Of a stretch of DNA of 64,000 nucleotides, positions 9,228 to 16,132 are shown in pieces. Under the pieces are notes generated by a model, which was not told the DNA's origin, made no database searches, and saw nothing but the letters and a program-made list of their open reading frames with translations. Source of the stretch: Zestomonas insulae (lineage in GTDB: Bacteria; Pseudomonadota; Gammaproteobacteria; Pseudomonadales; Pseudomonadaceae); the NCBI RefSeq assembly GCF_016901015.1, contig NZ_JAFEUP010000002.1, positions 372,001-436,000 on the forward strand, written 5' to 3'. The number at the start of each line of letters is the position of its first letter. Within the stretch, counting starts at the first letter, position 1. The translations under genes were made by a program, and so were the position numbers.

Positions 9228-9243
9228 GCAAATAGCTATTTGC
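9228..9243. promoter_or_regulatory. Perfect 16-bp palindrome before acyl-CoA dehydrogenase, candidate operator
   Basis: GCAAATAGCTATTTGC reads identically on both strands and lies 82 bases before the dehydrogenase start. Its left half GCAAATAGCT recurs exactly at 15385-15394. It is probably a binding site for the AraC regulator encoded just upstream. Confidence 0.55.
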
Positions 9244-9324
9244 GCGCGCCAGCACAAGCCATAGGCTCGCCCACGACACGCCCCTCCCCAGTGGCGCCGA
9301 CATGATTCGTGGAGATCGAACCCT

Positions 9325-10467
9325 ATGCTGCCCCAACTGCACCAACATGCCTGGATGGACTCGGACATCGAGACCTACCGCGACCAGCTGCGTCGCTACA
9401 TCGCTAACGAGATGACCCCGCACAACGATCGCTGGCGCGAGCAGGGCCACGTCCCGCGCGAGGTCTGGCAGGGCTTCGGGGCAATGGGCTTCCTGTTACC
9501 TGAGATCGGTGAGGAATACGGCGGCGCCGGCGCCCCGCTGTCCTATCAGTTGGTCGCCGTGGAAGAACTCGGCCGCGCCGGCTTGCCGCCAAGCACTGCC
9601 GTGCACTCCATTGCCTCCCACTACATACTCGACTACGGCAACGAGGAGCAAAAACAGCAGTGGATTCCGCGCCTGGCCAGCGGCGAACTCTTCGCCGCAA
9701 TCGCCATGACCGAGCCGGGTTGCGGCTCGGACCTCAAGGCCCTGCGCACCCGTGCTCGCCGCGAAGGCGACGAGTATGTAATCGACGGATCCAAGACCTT
9801 CATCACCAACGGTTACAGCGGCAATCTGGTGGTGGTTGCCGTGCGCACCTCGGACGATGGCGCCAAGGGTATTTCGCTGGTGGTGGTCGAGACTGAGAAC
9901 CTCAAGGGCTTCAGCGTTAACAAGCTGAAGAAGATCGGCCTGCATGGCTCGGACACCTGCGAGCTGTTCTTCGACAGCGTGCGCGTACCGGTGGCCAACC
10001 TGCTTGGTCGGGTGGAAGGCAACGGTTTCATTCAGTTGATGAGCCAGCTGGCCTACGAGCGCCTGCTGCTGGCGGCGCCCGCCGTGGCGGTCATCGAGCG
10101 GGCCCTGGAGCTGGCCACCGATTACACCAAAGACCGCAAGATGTTCGGCCAGAGCCTGTTCGATCTGCAGAACACCAAATTCAAATTGGCCGAATGCGCC
10201 ACCATTGCCCACGTCGGCCGCACCTTCATCAACGACTGCATCCAGCGCCTGCTGGACGGAAAACTCGATGCCCAGGCCGCCTATATGGCCAAGCTGTGGT
10301 GCACCGATATGCAGTGCAAGGTCACCGATGAGCTGCTGCAGCTATTCGGCGGCTACGGCTACATGGACGAGTATCCGATCGCGCGGCTGTTCGTCGACTC
10401 GCGGGTGCAGAAGATCTACGGCGGCGCCAACGAGGTGATGAAGGACCTGATCGCCCGCCAGCTGTAA
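9325..10467 (+). CDS. Acyl-CoA dehydrogenase (long-chain/isovaleryl-type active site)
   Basis: A 380-residue FAD enzyme of normal length. AMTEPGCGSDL is the FAD/substrate signature and the C-terminus reads QKIYGGANEVMKDLIARQL. At the position where short/medium-chain enzymes carry their catalytic Glu (Y-E-G-T), this protein has Gly. The Glu in LAYERLLLA (about residue 245) matches the alternative base of long-chain and isovaleryl-CoA dehydrogenases. That suggests long or branched acyl-CoA substrates. ATG 9325 has GGAG about ten bases upstream. It would supply the enoyl-CoA for the MaoC pair. Confidence 0.9.
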   Translation: MLPQLHQHAWMDSDIETYRDQLRRYIANEMTPHNDRWREQGHVPREVWQGFGAMGFLLPEIGEEYGGAGAPLSYQLVAVEELGRAGLPPSTAVHSIASHYILDYGNEEQKQQWIPRLASGELFAAIAMTEPGCGSDLKALRTRARREGDEYVIDGSKTFITNGYSGNLVVVAVRTSDDGAKGISLVVVETENLKGFSVNKLKKIGLHGSDTCELFFDSVRVPVANLLGRVEGNGFIQLMSQLAYERLLLAAPAVAVIERALELATDYTKDRKMFGQSLFDLQNTKFKLAECATIAHVGRTFINDCIQRLLDGKLDAQAAYMAKLWCTDMQCKVTDELLQLFGGYGYMDEYPIARLFVDSRVQKIYGGANEVMKDLIARQL

Positions 10468-10501
10468 GCCCTCGCCTGGCGTCCTCGCCCGAGGCGAGGG
10501 C
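10468..10501 (+). terminator. Long GC hairpin directly after acyl-CoA dehydrogenase
   Basis: GCCCTCGCC and GGCGAGGGC form a perfect 9-bp stem starting at the base after the stop codon, with a 16-base loop. There is no T tract, so termination is uncertain; RNA stabilisation is an alternative. Confidence 0.45.
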
Positions 10502-10511
10502 GCCAGCAATG

Positions 10512-10585
10512 CGTAGGATGGGTTGAGCGCAGCGATACCCACACGGCCTGGTTGATGGGTATCGCTGCGCTCAACCCATCCTACG
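10512..10585. repeat. Perfect 30-bp inverted repeat, intergenic repeat family copy 1
   Basis: Two exactly complementary 30-base arms (10512-10541 and 10556-10585) separated by 14 bases. The left arm starts CGTAGGATGGGTTGAGCG. A diverged copy of the same element is at 25472-25544. The position, between convergent genes, fits a mobile palindromic element that may also stop transcription from both sides. Confidence 0.85.
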
Positions 10586-10596
10586 AGCTGCGAACC

Positions 10597-12156
10597 TCAG
10601 CCAACGCGGCGATCGCGGCCGGCCCAGAACTTGTCTCGCAGCGGGTTCTTGATGATCTTGCCGGCGCCGGAGATGGGCAGGCTGTCCAGCACTTCCATGC
10701 TGCGTGGGCATTTGTAGTTGGCGATGTGCTGCTTGCAGTGGTCGATCAACGCCTCCAGCTCCAGCGTCATGCCCGGCTTGAGCACCACGCAGGCGTGCAC
10801 CAGTTCGCCCCAGCGCTCGTCGGGAATACCGATCACCGCGCACTGTTGCACGGCCGGATGCTTGACCGCGACGTTCTCCACTTCCACCGAGTAAACGTTC
10901 TCGCCGCCGGTAACAATCATGTCCTTGACCCGGTCGACGATGAAGATGAAGCCGTCCTCGTCCATGTAGGCGCCATCGCCGGTTTGCATCCAACCGTCAC
11001 GAATCGCGTCTGCCGTGGCCTCCGGCTTGCCCCAGTAGCCCAGCATGATGTTCGGCCCGCGCGCGACGATTTCGCCAATGGTGCCGCGCGGCACCTCGTT
11101 GCCTTCGGCGTCGACGATGCACACCTGACTGCACAGGCCAACGCGCCCGGCGGAGCGCAGCTTGCCACTGGCGCGATGCTCGGGGCGGTGGGTCCAGGCC
11201 GGGTTGACGGCAACCACTGGCGACATCTCGGTCATGCCGTAGGCCTGCATGAACTCGACGCCCGGCAGCCTGCCGAAGGCGCGGTCGAGCACCGCCTCGG
11301 ATATTGGCGAGGCGCCGTAAACCACGCTCTTCAGACTGGCCAGGTCGCGCCCCTGCAGGGCCGGCGAATCCACCAGCAACTGGATCATCGTCGGTACCAG
11401 CAGCGTGTGCGTGACCCGATGACGCTCGATCACCTCAATCACTGCCTCGGCGGAGAACGCCGGCACCACGGCGTGGGTATTGCCGCAGAGCCAGTGCATG
11501 CTGCCGCCGGCCATGTCCGCCAGGTGGAACATCGGCGCGCTATGCAGGTAAACGCCGTCGGCCAGGGTCGGCCCGAGCTCGGCATGCAACGCCAGCGACG
11601 AGTAGCCCATGCCGTTGTGGCTGATCATCACGCCCTTGGGAAAGCCGGTGGTGCCGCCGGTGTAGAACACCCCGAGCAGGTCGTCGCCGCGGCGCGCCAC
11701 GTCGGTCATCGGCGCGTGGTCGGCAATCAGCGCTTCGTAGCTGTGCATTCCCGCCGGGGTGTCGCCTTCGCCGCAGTAGATCACCTGGCGCAGGGTCGAA
11801 GCGTCGGCGATGAACGCCTTGGCTAACGGCAGGAAGGCGTCATCGACCAGCAGCATGCTGGATGCCGAATCGTCCAGCGAATAGAGAATCTCGGCGGCGG
11901 ACCAGCGCGTATTGCACGGGTTCAACACGCCGCCGCCCCACGGCACGGCAAACAGGTACTCCAGATAGCGATCGGAGTTGAGCGACAGCATGGCGATGCG
12001 GTCGCCACTGGCCATACCCAGCGCCTGCAGTGCGGCGGCCAGGCGCGCGACACGCTCGCCGAACTCGGCATAGGTGTGGCAGCGCTCGCCGAAGATGGTG
12101 GCGAGGCGCTGGGGATGCTGCTGCACGGCACGGTGCAATGCTTGGGTGTAATACAT
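10597..12156 (-). CDS. Acyl-CoA synthetase, AMP-binding family
   Basis: A 519-residue ANL-superfamily ligase: the AMP-binding loop YTGGTTGFPKGVM, then QAYGMTEMSP, GWMQTGDGAYMDEDGF and IVTGGENVYSVEVENVAVKHP, with the C-terminal Lys in ISGAGKIIKNPLRDKFW. It activates a carboxylic acid with ATP and CoA. ATG 12156 follows AGAGAAGA; an upstream extension reaches into the preceding gene and is unlikely. It is third in a minus-strand operon after aldehyde dehydrogenase and GMC oxidoreductase, so it probably activates the acid they make. Chain-length preference cannot be read. Confidence 0.9.
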   Translation of the reverse strand: MYYTQALHRAVQQHPQRLATIFGERCHTYAEFGERVARLAAALQALGMASGDRIAMLSLNSDRYLEYLFAVPWGGGVLNPCNTRWSAAEILYSLDDSASSMLLVDDAFLPLAKAFIADASTLRQVIYCGEGDTPAGMHSYEALIADHAPMTDVARRGDDLLGVFYTGGTTGFPKGVMISHNGMGYSSLALHAELGPTLADGVYLHSAPMFHLADMAGGSMHWLCGNTHAVVPAFSAEAVIEVIERHRVTHTLLVPTMIQLLVDSPALQGRDLASLKSVVYGASPISEAVLDRAFGRLPGVEFMQAYGMTEMSPVVAVNPAWTHRPEHRASGKLRSAGRVGLCSQVCIVDAEGNEVPRGTIGEIVARGPNIMLGYWGKPEATADAIRDGWMQTGDGAYMDEDGFIFIVDRVKDMIVTGGENVYSVEVENVAVKHPAVQQCAVIGIPDERWGELVHACVVLKPGMTLELEALIDHCKQHIANYKCPRSMEVLDSLPISGAGKIIKNPLRDKFWAGRDRRVG

Positions 12157-12195
12157 CGAGTCTTCTCTTGTTGGAGTTATTGACTGCTGGGTGGC

Positions 12196-12215
12196 CGTCC
12201 CGCGTCGGCGGGACG
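12196..12215. other. Intercistronic hairpin between GMC oxidoreductase and acyl-CoA synthetase
   Basis: Perfect 8-bp stem CGTCCCGC/GCGGGACG with a 4-base loop and no T run. It may tune the relative mRNA levels of the two genes. Confidence 0.5.
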
Positions 12216-12229
12216 CGCTGCTCGCGGGT

Positions 12230-13846
12230 TCAACCGCGGCGCGCATCCTCCCTGAGCATGGCGGCGGCCTTCTCGCCGATCATGATGGTCGGCGCATTGG
12301 TGTTGCCGCCGGGAATGGTCGGCATGACCGAGGCGTCGGCGATGCGCAGGCCCTCGACGCCACGCACACGCAGGCGCGCGTCGACTACCGCCAGCGGGTC
12401 GCTGTCCGGGCCCATCTTGCAGGTCCCGACGGGGTGGTACTGGGTATCGGCACGGCGGCGAATGTCTTGCTCGATCTGCTGGTCGTCATTCCAGTCGACG
12501 GGGTAGATGAGCTCCGGCTCGAATGGGGTGAAATATTCGGACTCGAGAATCCGTGCCTGGGTCTTCGCGGCCTTGACCAGCAAGTCGATGTCCTCGCGCC
12601 GCTCGAAGAAACGCGGGTCAATCACCGGGGCATCGAGCGGATCACTGCTGCGCAGGGTGACGGTGCCGCGGCTTTTCGGCCGCAGCACTTCGATATGGCA
12701 GCTGTAACCGTAGCCCCAGTGCAGCTTGCGGCCATGATCGTCGACCACGGCGGTGACGAAGACCATCTGCAGGTCGGGCTTGTCCAGTGCCGGATCGGAG
12801 CGCAAGAAGGCGCCGGCTTCGGCGAAGTTGGTGGTCAGCAGGCCGCTGCGCTTGCTCGCCCACTCCACAGCAGCGGCTGCCAGCTTGACGCCTCCGCCAA
12901 CGGTGAGACCGATGCAGCCCTGCGGGCGATTAGCCTTGTAGGGCACGGTGTAGTCGATGTGATCCTGTAAGTTCTGGCCGACACCGGGCAGGTCCACCCG
13001 CAGCGGAATACCCAGCCGTGTCAGTTCTTCGGCCGGGCCGATACCTGAGAGCATCAGCGCCTGCGGCGTTCCGAAGGCGCCAGCGGCGAGGATCACCTCG
13101 CGGCGCGCCCGCACCTCCTCGACCTGCTTGCCGTTGTGGTACCGCACGCCGACGCAGCGTTTGCCCTCGAAGATCAGGCTGTGGAACGGCGCATTGAGGA
13201 AGAGCTTCAGGTTGCCGCGATCCAGATTCGGCCACAGGTAGCCCTTGGCTGCGCTGCAACGCTCGCCGTCTTTCTGGGTGACCTGGTAGCGGAAACTGCC
13301 GTCTTGCTCGCGGCCGTTGTAGTCGTCCGTGCGCGCAATGCCCTGCGCCTCGGCGGCGCCCATGAACACCTCGCACAACGGACTTGGCGACTGCAGCTCG
13401 GCAACGTTCAGCGGACCACCGGCGCCGTGGAATTCGCTCTCACCGAAGCGCTCGTTATGCTCGGACTTCTTGAAGTACGGCAGTACCTCGTCGTAGCTCC
13501 AGCCGGGATTGCCCAGCTCCGCCCAATGGTCGTAGTCCCAGCGGTGACCCCGCACATAGACCATGCCGTTGATCGAACTCGAACCACCCAGCGTCTTTCC
13601 ACGCGGCTGGTAGCCCTTGCGGCCGTCTAGCCCTGGTTGCGGCACGGTTTCAAAGGACCAATTGTGAAAACCTTCGCGCATCATCACGACAATGCCCGGC
13701 GGCGCCTGGATCAGGACCTTCTTGTCGCTGCCGCCGGCCTCGAGGAGGCATACGCTGACCTCGGCGTCCTCGCTCAGGCGCGCCGCCACCGGACAGCCCC
13801 CTGAACCGCCACCGACCACTACGTAATCGAATACCTGCTGACTCAT
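12230..13846 (-). CDS. GMC family oxidoreductase (choline dehydrogenase-like)
   Basis: A 538-residue flavoprotein. The ADP-binding motif VVVGGGSGGCPVA is at residues ~9-21, the GMC signature GGSSSINGMVYVRG near residue 80, the active-site region is YHPVGTCKMG, and it ends GNTNAPTIMIGEKAA. It oxidises an alcohol to an aldehyde using FAD. ATG 13846 has GAGGA upstream; the ORF continues to an ATG at 13861 that overlaps the upstream stop. It begins 11 bases after the aldehyde dehydrogenase stop, so the pair would convert alcohol to acid. True choline substrate is unlikely in this context. Confidence 0.9.
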   Translation of the reverse strand: MSQQVFDYVVVGGGSGGCPVAARLSEDAEVSVCLLEAGGSDKKVLIQAPPGIVVMMREGFHNWSFETVPQPGLDGRKGYQPRGKTLGGSSSINGMVYVRGHRWDYDHWAELGNPGWSYDEVLPYFKKSEHNERFGESEFHGAGGPLNVAELQSPSPLCEVFMGAAEAQGIARTDDYNGREQDGSFRYQVTQKDGERCSAAKGYLWPNLDRGNLKLFLNAPFHSLIFEGKRCVGVRYHNGKQVEEVRARREVILAAGAFGTPQALMLSGIGPAEELTRLGIPLRVDLPGVGQNLQDHIDYTVPYKANRPQGCIGLTVGGGVKLAAAAVEWASKRSGLLTTNFAEAGAFLRSDPALDKPDLQMVFVTAVVDDHGRKLHWGYGYSCHIEVLRPKSRGTVTLRSSDPLDAPVIDPRFFERREDIDLLVKAAKTQARILESEYFTPFEPELIYPVDWNDDQQIEQDIRRRADTQYHPVGTCKMGPDSDPLAVVDARLRVRGVEGLRIADASVMPTIPGGNTNAPTIMIGEKAAAMLREDARRG

Positions 13847-13857
13847 ATCGGTTTTCC

Positions 13858-15291
13858 TCAAGGCTTCACTTTCGGATCGGCGCTACCCAGGTAGAGCTTC
13901 AGCGCGAGGTTCTGCGGCCAGCGGCCGTAGGGGGGATGGAACAGTTGGGTGGGAAACCAGGTGCGCCGCTGGAACACCGTGCGCGCGTGGCTGAGTTCGC
14001 GAAAGCCTTCCTCGCCATGGTAGTTGCCCATGCCGGAATTACCGACGCCGCCAAACGGCGCGCCGTGATTGAACGCATGCCAGCCCCAGTCGTTGATGGT
14101 GACGCCGCCGGAGTGGGTCTGCCGGAGCATCCCCTCGACCGCGTGGGTGTCGGTGGAGAACAGATACAGCGCCAGCGGCCGCTCACCGCGGTTGATGTGG
14201 CCGACCACCTCGCTGAGCTGGTCGTAGGCGAGCACCGGCAGCAGCGGGCCGAAGATTTCCTCCTGCATCACGCGCATCTGCGCCGTCACCCCGGTGAGGA
14301 TGTGCAGCGGCAGGCGGTGCCCGGGCAGCACGTCGCCGCACACGGTGACCTGCGCGCCCTTGGCCCGGGCATCGTCGAGCAGTCCCTGCAGGCGCTGGAA
14401 CTGACGTTCGTCGATGATCGAGGTGTAGTCGTCGTTGCGCGCCGCCTGGGCGCCGTAGAGCGCCTGGAAGCGCTCGCGCAGGGCGGCGACGAAAGGCTCC
14501 AGGCGGGCGCGCGGCACCAGCGCGTAGTCCGGGGCGATGCAGATCTGCCCGCAGTTGGTGCCCTTGCCATGGACGATGCGCTGCGCGGCGTCCACCAGGT
14601 TGTAGTCGTCGAGCACCACCGCCGGCGACTTGCCGCCCAGTTCGAGGGTCACCGGCGTCAGGTGGGCAGCGGCGGCGCGCATCACCAGGCGGCCGACGCC
14701 CGGCGAGCCGGTGAACACCAGGTGATCGAAGGGCAGCGCCGAAAACAGGCCGGGATCGTCCAGTTCGCCGCCGACAAGCGCGACTTCGTCCTCGTCGAAC
14801 ACCTCGGCCAGCAGGCGCTTGAGCACCGCATTGGTGTGCGGATTGAACTCGGACATTTTGAGCATCACCCGGTTACCCGCCGCGAGCGCGCTGGCGAGGC
14901 CGGCGATCCCGATATAGACCGGAAAATTCCAGGCGGAGATGACTCCCACCACGCCCTTGGGCTGGTACTCCACCCACAGCTTGTTGCCCTTGAACAGGAG
15001 CTCGGTTGGCCGCGCGCTGGGCTTCATCCAACGCCCCAAATGCTTGAGCGTGTGGTTGATGTGCAGAACGCAGCCCATCAGATCGAGGAATTTAGTGTCG
15101 ACGGCGGAGCGGTGGCCGAAATCGGCGCTCATCGCCACGACGATGGCGTCCTGGTAGCGCCGAATCTGGGTGCGTAGTGCGCGCAGCTTGGCCTTGCGCT
15201 CGGCCAGCGAGGATTGCGGTCGGGCCACAAACGCCTCGCGCTGGATGGCGAACACGCGGGCCACGCGCTGGGCCGCTGTCTCGTGGATCAT
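13858..15291 (-). CDS. Aldehyde dehydrogenase (coniferyl aldehyde dehydrogenase-like)
   Basis: A 477-residue NAD(P)-dependent ALDH of the short CalB-like group. VISAWNFPVYIGIAGLASALAAGN precedes the nucleotide site FTGSPGVGRLV; the general base is Glu ~217 in LELGGKSP and the catalytic Cys ~251 in GQICIAPDY. ATG 15291 is preceded by AGAGGAA; the 38 extra upstream codons have no family similarity and are rejected. It is the first gene of the ALDH-GMC-acyl-CoA synthetase operon, with an operator-like dyad about 100 bases upstream. It oxidises the aldehyde made by its neighbour. Confidence 0.9.
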   Translation of the reverse strand: MIHETAAQRVARVFAIQREAFVARPQSSLAERKAKLRALRTQIRRYQDAIVVAMSADFGHRSAVDTKFLDLMGCVLHINHTLKHLGRWMKPSARPTELLFKGNKLWVEYQPKGVVGVISAWNFPVYIGIAGLASALAAGNRVMLKMSEFNPHTNAVLKRLLAEVFDEDEVALVGGELDDPGLFSALPFDHLVFTGSPGVGRLVMRAAAAHLTPVTLELGGKSPAVVLDDYNLVDAAQRIVHGKGTNCGQICIAPDYALVPRARLEPFVAALRERFQALYGAQAARNDDYTSIIDERQFQRLQGLLDDARAKGAQVTVCGDVLPGHRLPLHILTGVTAQMRVMQEEIFGPLLPVLAYDQLSEVVGHINRGERPLALYLFSTDTHAVEGMLRQTHSGGVTINDWGWHAFNHGAPFGGVGNSGMGNYHGEEGFRELSHARTVFQRRTWFPTQLFHPPYGRWPQNLALKLYLGSADPKVKP

Positions 15292-15384
15292 GCCTCGATT
15301 CCTCTCGTCTGAAAGCTGCCGAAATCCGTCGGGATGCGGACAGATTTCGCTGCGAGAGGGAGCGTAGGGGCGGTCCGATTGGGC

Positions 15385-15414
15385 GCAAATAGCTGAACAC
15401 CCCAAAGCTATTGC
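15385..15414. promoter_or_regulatory. Candidate AraC operator upstream of ALDH operon
   Basis: GCAAATAGCT at 15385-15394 and AAGCTATTGC at 15405-15414 form an interrupted dyad. The left half is identical to half of the perfect palindrome at 9228-9243. It lies in the leader/promoter region of the minus-strand ALDH operon. Confidence 0.5.
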
Positions 15415-15625
15415 ATAACACCTCAGCGGCCGAGCCGTGGCAGGTTTACTTCAGCGGGCCAGAATCGGGGCTGCACGTGATCGGCCACCGACCGACCACC
15501 AGTGCCCCGAGGGGAAGCTTGGTAGAAAATGGCACTGGAACCGTCGCGAAGCCGTAAACCTCGACAGTGAATACATTGCTCCGCAGAAGTAGGAGCCCGC
15601 ACGAGGCGGGCGCCGGGTTGTCGCA

Positions 15626-15734
15626 TTAGTGCTTCTGCTGTTTCGTATTCGCGTCGATCTTCCTGTCCACATCGGACTGGATCTGGTCGATGCTGAAGCT
15701 GGCCGGGCCCGCTGTCCACTCGGTAGCTGTCCCA
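15626..15734 (-). pseudogene. C-terminal remnant of a second sulfatase
   Basis: On the minus strand, stop 15626-15628 is preceded by an open stretch reading PASFSIDQIQSDVDRKID, close to PASFSIDQVRKRVDQQIE at the end of the intact sulfatase (3420-4991). Upstream of about 15735 I find no sulfatase sequence, so only roughly 35 codons survive. It is best explained as the tail of a deleted paralogue rather than a coding gene. Confidence 0.7.
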
Positions 15735-15831
15735 TCATGCTGTTCGCCCCCGCGCTCGCTAACAGCGTAATTCTGTCGGCGACGTGGGGGGGCAGCTACT
15801 TTTTCAACAGAGTCGGCCGAAAGCGGTCGGA

Positions 15832-16000
15832 CGCTGAGGGGAGGGCGGAGCAGTCTGCGCCGCTCCGCAGGGCTCAGGCGTTGCGCGGGTCGCGGCGGTT
15901 GGTGGGGCGGTCGAGGCCGAGGTTGTCGCGGTAGGTGTCGGCGCTGTACTCGGTGCGGAGGATGCCGCGCCGCTGTAGACCCTTCACTACCCGGCGGGTG
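15832..16000 (-). pseudogene. 3'-end remnant of a second LLM flavin monooxygenase
   Basis: Bases 15832-15978 match 18357-18503 with no gaps and only about eight differences, covering the last ~35 codons of the monooxygenase at 18399-19733 plus ~42 bases of 3' flank. The remnant reads RTEYSADTYRDNLGLDRPTN and ends at stop 15874-15876. Similarity fades after 15978, with a shared GGCGGGTG at ~15992-15999, so the missing part came from a diverged paralogue or was scrambled. Confidence 0.8.
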
Positions 16001-16010
16001 CGCACGGAGC

Positions 16011-16061
16011 GGGGACAGATCTATTTCTTTAGAGAGATGAAAGTAAATCCGTCCCCTTTTT
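16011..16061. repeat. GGGGAC...GTCCCC imperfect palindrome
   Basis: Arms GGGGACAGAT and ATCCGTCCCC flank an AT-rich centre (about 46 bases) and are followed by five T residues. From memory this resembles a palindromic repeat common in Pseudomonas genomes near REP-associated tyrosine transposases. It marks the edge of the decayed strip beside the lipoprotein gene. Confidence 0.6.
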
Positions 16062-16132
16062 ACATTTCAGTTCTTTTCTCGTGCATTGGTGGCAGAAAAA
16101 GTTGAGTCCCCGCAGTGGCGGGGCTGTTTCGC

